In this document: positions 53,587-61,372 of the stretch, in pieces | Position numbering within the stretch: the stretch's first letter is position 1 | Layout of the letters: each line of letters begins with the position of its first letter | NCBI RefSeq assembly: GCF_002872475.1 | Contig: NZ_CP025682.1 | Location: 2,728,001-2,792,000, forward strand | Reading direction: 5' to 3' | DNA length: 64,000 nt | From: Pseudazoarcus pumilus | GTDB taxonomy: Bacteria > Pseudomonadota > Gammaproteobacteria > Burkholderiales > Rhodocyclaceae | Position numbers and translations under genes: made by a program | The notes under the pieces: generated by a model | Database searches by the model: none | Seen by the model: the letters and a program-made list of their open reading frames with translations, nothing else | Told to the model about the DNA's origin: nothing

Positions 53587-56500
53587 TCAGCGATAGACAG
53601 CCAGCTGCTGCGCCTGCTCACCCGTGAGCGTCACATCCGAGAACTGCAGGTACTCGATGAACTTGCTGGTGTCCGAGAAGTGCTTGCGCAGCGTCACCGC
53701 CTGACCGGCACCCACCTCCACGGTCAGGTCATCTCCGTCGCGGAAGAAGTTGGCCATGGCCGATTCGATTTCGTGGAACATTACCCGGTCGGCACTACCG
53801 CCGGTGTCGAGCACCGTGTCGTGACCGTCGCCGTACAGGAAGTTGTAGATGTCGTCCCCGAGGTTGCCGTAGAGCGTGTCATTACCTGTGCCGCCGAACA
53901 GCTCGTCCGCGAGATTGCCTCCGTGCAGGGTGTCATTGCCACCCTCGCCATGCAGGGTGTTCGAGTAGTGATTCACGCCGGAGATGGATTCTCCGGATTC
54001 GGTGCCATGCACTTCGAGCGCCAGCAGCGACAGGTCCAGATTGCGCCAGACCGTGCCCGGGGCGGCCTCGAACTCGACCCGCTCGACCTGTCGGCCGTTA
54101 TTGGGCGAGAACCACTGCTTGAAGGTAACACCGTCAGTGCCGTTGGCGTGCTCGAACACCAGGTCGTTCGAGATGCGCCGCACGGTGAGGTCCGCCGGGT
54201 CGATGTTCGGACCAAAGCGCAGGATATCCTCCTGGCCGTTCGGCTGGCCGGTCACCTCGATTTCCTCGATGGTGTCGTGCCCGTCACCGAGGTTGAACAG
54301 GTACAGGTCCGCGCGCGAGGTCCCGCGCAGGGTGTCGTTGCCCGTGCCGCCCTCGTAGACGTTGCCGGCGCCCGGGTCCTGATAGCCGGTCGGAGCGTAG
54401 GACGTGCGGTAATCGCCTGCGTCATGTGAGCCGGGTACACCGCCGAGCGTGTCGTGTCCGGCTCCGCCGTAGAGGTAGTCCTGGCCCCGGCCGCCATCGA
54501 GCGTGTCGTTGCCTTCACCACCGTGCAGTTCATCCTCACCATCGCCGCCGACAAGGATGTCGTTACCCGTGCCCCCGAAGAGCAGGTCATCCCCTGCATA
54601 CCCGCGAAGCCGGTCATCGCCGGCCCCGCCGTGAAACTCATCCGAAAAGGCATGCGCCCCAATACCGGAAATCGTGTCATTGCCCTCGGTGCCGTGCAGG
54701 GTCAGGCCCCATTCGGTGAGTTGCAGGTTTGTCCAGACCGTGCCGTCGGCAAACTCGATGCGCTCGACCTGGTTTTTGCTTGAACCGACCGTCGTGTACC
54801 AGTTCTTGAGGGTAATGCCGTCGGTGCCGTTGGCGTGCTCCAGCATCAGGTCCGTGCCTGAACGACGCACACGGATGTCGGCCGGGTCGATGTTCGGACC
54901 AAAGCGCAGGATGTCTTCCTGGCCGCCCGGCTGGCCGGTCACCTCGATTTCCTCGATGGTGTCGTGACCGTCGCCGAGATTGAACAGGTAGAGGTCCGCA
55001 CGCGAGGTGCCTCGCAGGGTGTCGTTGCCGGTGCCGCCCTCATAGACGTTACCGGCGCCTGGGTCCTGGTAGCCGGTCGGCGCGTAGGAAGTGCGATAGT
55101 AGCCCGCGTCATGTGAGCCGGGCACACCACCGAGGACATCGTTCCCGGCTCCACCGAACAGGAAGTCGCGGCCACGCCCGCCGTCGAGTACGTCGTTACC
55201 TTCGCCGCCCATGAGGTAGTCGTCGCCGTCACCCCCATAGAGAGTGTCATTGCCTGTCTGCCCACTGAGGATGTCATCCCCCGCGTAGCCTGACAGCGTG
55301 TCGTCTCCCTCGCCGCCATACAGGACATCGGCCTCATTCGAACCGCGCAGGATGTCATTGCCCCCGTGGCCGTATATTGTGGTGGCCTGGGCGCTGGGTG
55401 CCTGCAGGGTCTCGCCGGACTCGGTGCCTTCCATGGTCGGCACTGGTCCGTCTGCGTCGTCAAACAGTGCGGTGATTTCGGCTTCGGTCCAGACACGGTC
55501 CCCGGCCTGGGTGTCTTCGGTCAGGCCCAGCGAGACCGTGCCGAGGCGTTTGCTCGTGGTCTGCGGGTCGAACCAGCCCATGATGGTGATGCCCTCGTAG
55601 GAGCCCAGAATGCGCACCTGCAGGTCCAGGCCCACCTTGTGGAAACTGACGTCGGACTCCAACAGGTCCGGCACGCCGTGCTCAACCCGGGCGATGAGGC
55701 GCAGCTCATCGACACCACCCTGTGTCTGGATGAAGTCCTGTCCGTCGCCCCTGCGGTAGAGGTAGCGGTCATCGCCCACTGAACCAGAGATTCGGTCGTT
55801 GCCCGTACCCCCGTCATAGACGTTGCCCGTTGAGCGGCGCTCATCGAGCGACTCATTACCGAGGCCTGCAGCATGGAAGCCAAGCCAGTCGTTACCTGCA
55901 CCGCCGACCAGCCGGTCTGCGCCCGTGCCACCGTTAAGCACGTCATCTCCGGCACCGCCATACAGGCGGTCCGCGTCATGGCCACCCGAGAGCACGCTGC
56001 CGCTCGCAGAGGCAAACATCAGGTCCTTGGTGGCTACACCGACACGCGTTGCCCGAATCTCGGAGACGAGGCCATCGGAGTGCGTGACCCGCAGCGGCTC
56101 GGTGACCTGCGAAATTGGATTCTCCGCGTCGAGGAGCATGACTAGGTCGCCCTTGGCGTTCAAGGCGGTGCGCAAGGAAAAGGCCCGTGCCATATCGAGG
56201 CGGTAGTCTTCCCGCGACCACATTTCGTGGTTTGGGTCCGCAGCCTCCCCCATCTCCACAGCAATCGGGTGCCCACCACTCAGCGCCTTTCGAACGGCCT
56301 GCGATGTCTCGGCCAGTTGGGCGAGTTCCGGGGCACTCTTGTCGGCGAGCAGGGAGGCCTGGGCGTTTTCCAAAGCAGGCTTCAGCGCCTCGATTGAGCC
56401 GTAGAGAAATTCACGACCGGTTTCAGACGACAGGGGCACCCCTGTTGCTTCGGACAGCATCGCAAGCAGTGCCTCGGACCGCTGAGTGGACTGATGAGAG

Positions 56501-57444
56501 GCTGCGCGGAACGCCGCATTTGCCTGTGGTAGCGTCAATCCTTCGAGGAGACTCAAGACAGCCAGTGCATCCACAGAGGTTTCATTGCCGTGCCAGTCTG
56601 CCGGATTCCATGACTGCTCAATGGCATAGGGAATGCGCTCTCCGTATTGTGTAAATATCTCATCACTGGCGATAAGCTCGGGACCCTCGTCCGCAAAAGC
56701 GTTAATCATCTTGTGGGTGGAAAACTGGGAACCCTGCCCTGCGAGCGAGTCAAAGAGCTGGTCAGAAAACCCTGACCCCTCCCAAAAGCCTGCTCCGTTA
56801 AATGAGACCGCCGTGCCAATCTGGTTGGCAAACAGTCTTGCGGCGGCTTGGGTGAGATGTCCGCCAAGGCTCAAACCTGTCACGTCGAAAGGCTGCATAC
56901 CTTCCGATTCGCTCATAAAAACACCGAGCCCACCTTCTTCTTTGTTGAAAGACTCAAGGCTCAAAGTAACTTCCGTGGTCTCCGCACCTGTGCTGTCTTC
57001 GATTATGTGGGCTTCAAGAAGCGGGCGATATTGGATGACATCGGAGCCTTGTACTGCATTGAGGCAAGAGACATAGTTAAACAAGCTGACAATCTGACCG
57101 ACTGCGCACCCTATCGCCGGGTTGATGACTTCGGCGAAGTTTGTGGCGACCCAGTCTTCGTAGCTCAAGCCCCCGTTCTGACCATCTTCGCTACCGCGGC
57201 AAGACAGAATGAGACGACCTGTGCTTTTTTCTCTAAAAACCGTTGCAGAAAACCCCGTGACGTCGTTTGGTTGCTGATGAACCAGCTCGTATTCGTTGAC
57301 GAAGTTGTTGGCTTGGGAGTCGGAGAACAAGGTCTGGGGGCTAAGTTTCAGCCATTCGGATAGACTACCTGTGTTTTGGTCAGGGCGGACATATGCTGCT
57401 TGTGCGACCTGTGCAAGCTGACCCAAAGATACAATAACTGTCAT
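53587..57444 (-). CDS. RTX-type secreted lipase/toxin
   Basis: A 1285-residue protein. Residues about 1-350 form an alpha/beta-hydrolase of the bacterial lipase type with the nucleophile elbow GLSLGG (Ser about 192) and a preceding LILSCRGSEDG. The rest holds many calcium-binding RTX nonapeptides (GGxGxDxLx), in four or five blocks separated by beta-rich linkers. Two of these blocks are a near-identical duplication (see repeats). RTX proteins leave the cell by type I secretion through a C-terminal signal; no secretion genes are near. There is no N-terminal signal peptide. AGGAG lies 5 bp before the ATG, which overlaps the 168-residue gene by 4 bp. It could be an antibacterial or anti-eukaryotic phospholipase. 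Confidence 0.9.
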   Translation of the reverse strand: MTVIVSLGQLAQVAQAAYVRPDQNTGSLSEWLKLSPQTLFSDSQANNFVNEYELVHQQPNDVTGFSATVFREKSTGRLILSCRGSEDGQNGGLSYEDWVATNFAEVINPAIGCAVGQIVSLFNYVSCLNAVQGSDVIQYRPLLEAHIIEDSTGAETTEVTLSLESFNKEEGGLGVFMSESEGMQPFDVTGLSLGGHLTQAAARLFANQIGTAVSFNGAGFWEGSGFSDQLFDSLAGQGSQFSTHKMINAFADEGPELIASDEIFTQYGERIPYAIEQSWNPADWHGNETSVDALAVLSLLEGLTLPQANAAFRAASHQSTQRSEALLAMLSEATGVPLSSETGREFLYGSIEALKPALENAQASLLADKSAPELAQLAETSQAVRKALSGGHPIAVEMGEAADPNHEMWSREDYRLDMARAFSLRTALNAKGDLVMLLDAENPISQVTEPLRVTHSDGLVSEIRATRVGVATKDLMFASASGSVLSGGHDADRLYGGAGDDVLNGGTGADRLVGGAGNDWLGFHAAGLGNESLDERRSTGNVYDGGTGNDRISGSVGDDRYLYRRGDGQDFIQTQGGVDELRLIARVEHGVPDLLESDVSFHKVGLDLQVRILGSYEGITIMGWFDPQTTSKRLGTVSLGLTEDTQAGDRVWTEAEITALFDDADGPVPTMEGTESGETLQAPSAQATTIYGHGGNDILRGSNEADVLYGGEGDDTLSGYAGDDILSGQTGNDTLYGGDGDDYLMGGEGNDVLDGGRGRDFLFGGAGNDVLGGVPGSHDAGYYRTSYAPTGYQDPGAGNVYEGGTGNDTLRGTSRADLYLFNLGDGHDTIEEIEVTGQPGGQEDILRFGPNIDPADIRVRRSGTDLMLEHANGTDGITLKNWYTTVGSSKNQVERIEFADGTVWTNLQLTEWGLTLHGTEGNDTISGIGAHAFSDEFHGGAGDDRLRGYAGDDLLFGGTGNDILVGGDGEDELHGGEGNDTLDGGRGQDYLYGGAGHDTLGGVPGSHDAGDYRTSYAPTGYQDPGAGNVYEGGTGNDTLRGTSRADLYLFNLGDGHDTIEEIEVTGQPNGQEDILRFGPNIDPADLTVRRISNDLVFEHANGTDGVTFKQWFSPNNGRQVERVEFEAAPGTVWRNLDLSLLALEVHGTESGESISGVNHYSNTLHGEGGNDTLHGGNLADELFGGTGNDTLYGNLGDDIYNFLYGDGHDTVLDTGGSADRVMFHEIESAMANFFRDGDDLTVEVGAGQAVTLRKHFSDTSKFIEYLQFSDVTLTGEQAQQLAVYR
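54190..54600 (-). repeat. RTX internal duplication, downstream copy
   Basis: About 400 bp within the RTX gene that match 54880-55290 with only scattered, mostly silent differences. Both encode the block from GGVPGSHDAG and RTSYAPTGYQDPGAGNVYEG to GQEDILRFGPNIDPAD. The spacing of about 690 bp equals one repeat unit of about 230 residues. Boundaries are approximate. Confidence 0.75.
54880..55290 (-). repeat. RTX internal duplication, upstream copy
   Basis: Partner of the block at 54190-54600. High nucleotide similarity implies recent duplication or ongoing gene conversion; recombination between the copies would remove or add 230 residues without breaking the frame. Confidence 0.75.
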
Positions 57445-57947
57445 TTCTGCTCCTTGAACTTTTCATAAAGTAATTTACCTGCCACCTGATGAGCATGTTT
57501 CAGGCTTCCGTCTTGAGAACGAGGGCAGTGGTCACCTATCCACGGTTTAAAAAAATTGTAGGGACTCCCTGAGCCGCCTTTTCTATACCATCGCTTCCTT
57601 GCAATAGCATTTTTCGAGTCGGGGTCAAAATAGACAACTTCTGTTTTTTCAATGCCAAAATGCATCGGCGTGCGCGTTACCACGTGCTCCAAGTCGCTCG
57701 TAGATGAGTATCCCGGTGCGAGGATTTCAGCGCCTGCATCCTGACATAGCTTATTGAAATAAATTTTTCCGGGGATGTAGTCCCAAAATGGAACGGCGAG
57801 GACGGCCAGCCAGAGAAAGGCGATTGCGACACGTCGCCTGCTTGATGTCTGTATCTCACGGGAGAGATATTTCGTTCCGCGCACCCCAATCAAGAGAAGG
57901 ATGCTAAAAACAAGAAAGTGGTAACCAATAAATGCTAAGCCGTACAT
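57441..57947 (-). CDS. 168-residue membrane protein coupled to the RTX lipase, possible immunity protein
   Basis: Two hydrophobic helices at the N-terminus (about 5-22 and 40-58) anchor a soluble domain of about 105 residues with three cysteines and the segments GIEKTEVVYFDPDSKNAIARKRWY and PWIGDHCPRSQDG. I do not recognise the family. It is lower in GC than the host. Its stop overlaps the lipase start (ATGA). A small membrane-anchored protein made just ahead of a toxic lipase fits an immunity role, but I cannot show it. Confidence 0.65.
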   Translation of the reverse strand: MYGLAFIGYHFLVFSILLLIGVRGTKYLSREIQTSSRRRVAIAFLWLAVLAVPFWDYIPGKIYFNKLCQDAGAEILAPGYSSTSDLEHVVTRTPMHFGIEKTEVVYFDPDSKNAIARKRWYRKGGSGSPYNFFKPWIGDHCPRSQDGSLKHAHQVAGKLLYEKFKEQK

Positions 57948-58083
57948 GCATGCTATCCAAAGAGGGTAAGGGAAAAGGTGATATTCGCTTCACAACCTCT
58001 TGTATAGGACACACGCTTAAACAAAACTCCCTCTCCGTAGCTGGCCGAGTACCCTGTGGATGCGCCAGTTTCAGGTCGTTAAC

Positions 58084-58112
58084 AAAAAAGAGCGGGCAAT
58101 GCCCGCTCTTCT
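58084..58112 (-). terminator. intrinsic terminator inside the right arm
   Basis: On the - strand GAGCGGGC, loop, GCCCGCTC is followed by TTTTTT. It would stop transcripts entering the element from the prophage side before they reach the RTX operon. Confidence 0.8.
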
Positions 58113-58136
58113 TGCTCCTGCCTCACATCCCTGCTG

Positions 58137-58335
58137 CTCTCGTTGTCATAGCGTGGCTGCGTCGTCCCTCTGCCTGCCTCGAAGGTTGCTTCGGCCTCCT
58201 TGAGTTGAGGCGTGCGGCGTGGCTACTGCCGGTGCAATTTACTTTGGGATAGCTCGAAAATTTACTTTGCTTTTGCAGCAAAGAAGGCAGGCTCTTGCAC
58301 CTGCCTACGGCTCTCGTTGTCGTAGCTTGGCGGCG
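58137..58335. repeat. imperfect direct repeat in the right arm
   Basis: CTCTCGTTGTCATAGCGTGG at 58137 recurs as CTCTCGTTGTCGTAGCTTGG at 58311, each followed by CxGCG. It may be a remnant of an earlier element or a site for a transposition protein. Confidence 0.5.
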
Positions 58336-58426
58336 GGATGCATGGTTACGCCATCAGCCCGTGGCTCCTTAAACTATCGCCAAACGTTCCCGAAAAACGC
58401 CCATAAATCGTTGATTAAATGGATAA

Positions 58427-58450
58427 TGGGTCATCTGCGTAGTAACACCC
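58427..58450. repeat. right terminal inverted repeat of the transposon
   Basis: Reverse complement of the left end, 23 of 24 bp identical. Read inward it starts GGGT and continues GTTACTACGCAGATGACCCA. Confidence 0.93.
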
Positions 58451-58458
58451 TTTTCGGC
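58451..58458. repeat. 8-bp target site duplication, right copy
   Basis: TTTTCGGC, identical to 44337-44344. Removing the element and one copy restores a tRNA terminator tail followed by the prophage end. Confidence 0.92.
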
Positions 58459-58462
58459 CCCC

Positions 58463-58494
58463 TGTAAGCGCGCGGCCGTTTTGGCACCGTTTTG
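58463..58494. repeat. putative prophage terminus with TG end and direct repeats
   Basis: TGTAAGCGCGCGG begins right after a run of C. CCGTTTTG then occurs at 58476-58483 and 58487-58494, spaced 11 bp. Transposable phages end in 5'-TG and carry repeated transposase sites near the ends. The assignment is tentative because the other phage end is outside the window. Confidence 0.4.
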
Positions 58495-58568
58495 CGCGCG
58501 AATTGTCACTGCCCGGCCCTTCTGCTTGATCCGCGAGTATCGCCCTCGTCGGGGTCACGCGCCGAGAT

Positions 58569-59360
58569 TCAGAACAAGCCCGCCGGCTCGGCGTGCACAT
58601 CCCAGCTGAAAATAATCACCTCGCGGCGTTCGACTCCGCTGCCGCCACCCACGGTGTAGCGGATGTCCGTCGACTCTATGTGGAATCGGCTGAAGGCCTG
58701 GCGGATGTCGGGGTGGTCGTTCAGGGTCACGATCGCCTTGCCGTCGAGCCGACCGAGGAGCTCTGCCATCTCCTCGTATTGCTCGAAGCCGAACTCCACA
58801 CCGTAGCCCTCGGTTTCCCAGTAGGGCGGGTCCATGAAGAAGAAAGTGTGTGCGCGGTCATAGCGGCGCAGGCACTCCTGCCAGGGCAGGTTCTCGATGT
58901 AGGCGCTGGCCATGCGCAGGTGGGCGGCCGAGAGGCTCTCCTCGATGCGCAGCAGGTTCAGGCCGGGTGGTGTGGTCGTGGCGGTGCCGTAGGTCTGTCC
59001 CTGCACGCGTGCACCGAAGGCGGACTGCTGCAGATAGTAGAAGCGCGCAGCGCGCTGGATATCGGTGAGCGTCTCGACCGGGGTGTCCTGTAGCCATTTG
59101 AACACCTGGCGTGAGGACAGCGCCCACTTGAACTGGCGGACGAACTCCTCAAGGTGACACTTGACCACCCGATACAGATTCACCAGCTCGCCGTTGATGT
59201 CGTTGAGCACCTCCACCTCGGCCGGCGCCGGGCGGAGGAAGAAGAGCGCGGCACCACCAGCGAACGGCTCAACGTAGCACTGATGGGCGGGGAAGTGCGG
59301 CAGCAGGCGGTCAGCGAGGCGTCGCTTGCCGCCGATCCACGGGATGATGGGGTCGGTCAT
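58569..59360 (-). CDS. dam: phage DNA adenine methylase
   Basis: An N6-adenine methyltransferase of 263 residues, D12 class. Motif order is WIGGKRRLADRLLPHFP, then FAGGAALFF (SAM binding), then FFFMDPPYWETEGYG with the catalytic DPPY near residue 176. The target is probably GATC or a similar short site, giving host-like modification to phage DNA. Its start overlaps the com stop (ATGA). Confidence 0.92.
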   Translation of the reverse strand: MTDPIIPWIGGKRRLADRLLPHFPAHQCYVEPFAGGAALFFLRPAPAEVEVLNDINGELVNLYRVVKCHLEEFVRQFKWALSSRQVFKWLQDTPVETLTDIQRAARFYYLQQSAFGARVQGQTYGTATTTPPGLNLLRIEESLSAAHLRMASAYIENLPWQECLRRYDRAHTFFFMDPPYWETEGYGVEFGFEQYEEMAELLGRLDGKAIVTLNDHPDIRQAFSRFHIESTDIRYTVGGGSGVERREVIIFSWDVHAEPAGLF

Positions 59361-59530
59361 GGTCGAGTACTCCTTGGGCGGGCGACCTTGTCGCGCGGAT
59401 TAGGAGGCTCGACGGCCTTCGGATTGTTAAAGAGGTTGAGGTGGCCGCAGCGCGGGCACTTGATCTCGATGTTGCTCGGCTGGCCACGGGCCAGCAGGCG
59501 GTGGCAGTTGCCGCAGCGAAGTTCTTTCAT
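59357..59530 (-). CDS. com: Com-family zinc-finger translational regulator
   Basis: A 57-residue protein with one zinc finger: CGNC and CPRCGH, 18 residues between the pairs (MKELRCGNCHRLLARG, IEIKCPRCGHLNLFNN), as in phage Mu Com. In Mu, Com binds the mom mRNA and permits its translation. Here the downstream coupled gene is a Dam methylase, so Com may control methylase synthesis in the same way. Confidence 0.9.
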   Translation of the reverse strand: MKELRCGNCHRLLARGQPSNIEIKCPRCGHLNLFNNPKAVEPPNPRDKVARPRSTRP

Positions 59531-59618
59531 TGCAAGCTCTTTGGTGTAGGCTTCGCCCCGCCCTGGTACCTGGGTGGCGGGCCTTGCCGGCTTGCAGACT
59601 AGTCCTGCAGGTTCGGGG

Positions 59619-59648
59619 CGTGGTCGGGTGTTCCCGCACCCGGCCACG
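59619..59648. repeat. hairpin between the lipoprotein and com genes
   Basis: CGTGGTCGGGTG and CACCCGGCCACG pair over 12 bp with one wobble around loop TTCCCG. There is no T-run. It lies 89 bp upstream of com and could be a weak terminator or a translation-control structure. Confidence 0.45.
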
Positions 59649-59674
59649 TCGCCCGTCTTTCTTTCCCGCTGCCG

Positions 59675-60181
59675 TTACTCGCCCCCGGCGACCGGCGCTG
59701 GGACGAAGATCGGGTCTGGTGGCGGAACGATGATCGGGTCTGGCGTCGGCACGATCACCGGGTCGGGAGGCGGCACGACGACCGGGTCCGGCGCGATGAC
59801 GGTCGGCGGGTTCACATAGTCATAGCCGTGGTTGGCGGCCTTGCCGACCTCCCGCGCGATACCGATCGCGGCGGCGCCGCCCAGCTTCAGGCCGAGTCCC
59901 TGGCCGACCACACCGAGCGCCCGGTCTGCGACGGATGCCCATTCATTGGGGCGAGCCTGCTGGACCTGTGGCGCGCTGGCCGCATCCGGCGCATAGACCT
60001 TGAGCGACTGCAGTCCGGTGATGGCCTGCCCCTCGTGTGCGGTGATCTCGACCAGCGGCTTGCGGTTCTGGACTGCGAGCGTCGAGAGCCGTTCCTGAGC
60101 CTCGATGTAGCTGCGAAAGTCGCCGCTGTTCGAGCATGCGGCGAGCATGGCCGCGCACAGGCTGACGATGATGGCTTTCAT
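59675..60181 (-). CDS. phage-encoded lipoprotein with PDP repeats
   Basis: A 168-residue exported lipoprotein. The signal peptide ends in the lipobox LAAC (Cys16). The middle is helical (FRSYIEAQERLSTLAVQNRK). The last 35 residues are four tandem copies of PDPxxVPxP (for example PDPVIVPTPDPIIVPPPDP), a rigid periplasmic arm. I cannot assign a function; phage lipoproteins include Rz1-type lysis proteins and superinfection-exclusion proteins. The start overlaps the upstream gene (ATGA). Confidence 0.75.
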   Translation of the reverse strand: MKAIIVSLCAAMLAACSNSGDFRSYIEAQERLSTLAVQNRKPLVEITAHEGQAITGLQSLKVYAPDAASAPQVQQARPNEWASVADRALGVVGQGLGLKLGGAAAIGIAREVGKAANHGYDYVNPPTVIAPDPVVVPPPDPVIVPTPDPIIVPPPDPIFVPAPVAGGE

Positions 60182-60720
60182 GGGACGTCTCCTTCGCCGG
60201 GCCATCCGGCGTCGATGGGGAAGTTCTCGAGGCCGACACGGTTGCCTGTGTCGAGCATGGCGTCCGCCTGTGCCTTGAGGCTGCGGGCGTGCTGATGCAG
60301 CGCGTCGGAGTGAGTCGCGAGTGCGGCGAGCATGCCGATGACGCCAGCCGCATCGAGGGTCAGGACGGTGTTGTCGGCGCAGGTCCACGCGACCGTGAAC
60401 GGCTGACCCCGCGCGAGCGAGGCCTGGGCGGCCGAGGCCGCGCCGGCGATACGGATGGCGCTGGCGACATTGCTGTCGATGATCTTGCCGCCGAACGGAA
60501 ATCCGCCCTGCTCGCGGCGATCACGCTCGATGTTGATGCGTGAGCGTGTCCGGTCGTGCAGGCGCTCGAGCGGCTCGAGGTCGACGTCAGCGGCCTCGGG
60601 TACGCCCCCGTCCTTGACCCACTTCTGGTAAGCGCGCCAGCGGGCGTCGGAGCGATGGGGCGGGATGTGCTTGCCGGTGGAGAGCAGGATGACGCCGCGT
60701 TTGGGGTGGAGGCGGTACAT
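60178..60720 (-). CDS. phage protein with DUF4376-like domain
   Basis: A 180-residue protein: N-terminal MYRLHPKRGVILLSTGKHIP, a linker (WRAYQKWVKDGGVPEAAD), and a helical part with RINIERDRREQGGFPFGGKIIDSN, which is the beginning of the DUF4376 domain found near phage tail-fibre genes. Overlaps by ATGA both with the gene before and after. Probably part of the tail-fibre assembly region. Confidence 0.75.
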   Translation of the reverse strand: MYRLHPKRGVILLSTGKHIPPHRSDARWRAYQKWVKDGGVPEAADVDLEPLERLHDRTRSRINIERDRREQGGFPFGGKIIDSNVASAIRIAGAASAAQASLARGQPFTVAWTCADNTVLTLDAAGVIGMLAALATHSDALHQHARSLKAQADAMLDTGNRVGLENFPIDAGWPGEGDVP

Positions 60721-61367
60721 CAGGACAGCCTCACACACCGATACACGACCCTTGCCTTAGCATTTGAGCCTGTGTAGGGGTTCCCGCTGATGGCCGACGA
60801 ATGAATGATTGCCTCGATCTTGAGCGACGAACTGAAGAAGATGGGATCCCCATGACCATCAGCCGACCCCAGAGCAAACGCTGATTCGTTGGTGGCTGAA
60901 AGGCCCGGTACCGTAAGCGAGGAGCTTTCCCACACGACACCATCAATCGTGACTCGCACCCTAGCGGACACGACCAGGCCGCCGACGTTGTCCCGGAAAG
61001 CAGAAAACCCCAGGAGGTTAATAAACCCCCTTCCTTGGATGTCTACAACAGTCGTAGACCCAGCCCCTCCGGTTTCCCTGGCTGCAATGATTCCAACACT
61101 AGCTGGCAAGCCCCCCCCATATGGGGGCTGCATGAATAAGGCAAACCCACTTCCTACGACTTGCCTGCTGTGATTGTGCAGATCTTCCAAATAGTCCAGT
61201 TTTCCTGCTCGGGCAGCTGTCCAAACAGCACTACTCAACGCCGTCGTAGCCGGCGCCCTGGTCGACACGTCCGCATCAAGGTGGTCCAGCTTGGCCGCCC
61301 GCTCCGCAGTCAGCCGATCCAGCAACGTCTTCAATTTGCCGGGCACGCCGGCGAGCATGGTCCACAT
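60720..61367 (-). CDS. phage tail-fibre-region protein
   Basis: A 215-residue protein. The first 70 residues are helical (LKTLLDRLTAERAAKLDHLDADVSTRA), typical of the small linker found before fibre genes; the rest is beta-rich (TTVVDIQGRGFINLLGFSAF, VVSARVRVTIDGVVWESSSL). GGAG lies upstream of the ATG at 61367. No known name. Confidence 0.7.
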   Translation of the reverse strand: MWTMLAGVPGKLKTLLDRLTAERAAKLDHLDADVSTRAPATTALSSAVWTAARAGKLDYLEDLHNHSRQVVGSGFALFMQPPYGGGLPASVGIIAARETGGAGSTTVVDIQGRGFINLLGFSAFRDNVGGLVVSARVRVTIDGVVWESSSLTVPGLSATNESAFALGSADGHGDPIFFSSSLKIEAIIHSSAISGNPYTGSNAKARVVYRCVRLS

Positions 61368-61372
61368 GGCGG

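Larger units (their letters stand above)
57948..58426. other. non-coding right arm of the transposon
   Basis: No gene is supported in these 479 bp. They hold a hairpin terminator (58084-58112), an imperfect 25-bp direct repeat (58137-58161 and 58311-58335), and the duplicated decamer ATTTACTTTG near 58237 and 58259. The stretch is less GC-rich than the host. Confidence 0.5.
44345..58450. mobile_element. 14.1-kb IS1595-family transposon carrying defence and toxin genes
   Basis: A complete element bounded by 24-bp inverted repeats and an 8-bp target duplication. The transposase (45042-46304) is of the ISXO2/IS1595 type, which fits the 8-bp duplication. Most members of this family are about 1-2 kb; here the element also carries a 195-residue protein, two coupled unknown proteins, a DUF6471 protein, a LexA-like repressor, a nuclease-Vsr-Dcm set, a two-gene CBASS, and an RTX lipase with a small membrane partner. 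Base composition inside is uneven; the CBASS and the 168-residue protein genes are clearly less GC-rich than the host, pointing to several sources. The intact ends suggest recent insertion. The element lies between tRNA-Lys and a prophage end. Confidence 0.9.

Noticed and set aside
53493-53621. Longer start of the S-4TM effector at 53621
   Set aside because: It would overlap the end of the RTX gene and add residues not expected for the family. The GTG at 53492 has a good ribosome site.
53587-55400. CRISPR-like array in the repeat-rich stretch
   Set aside because: The periodicity is that of coding RTX nonapeptides in an intact reading frame, with no constant repeat plus unique spacer pattern.
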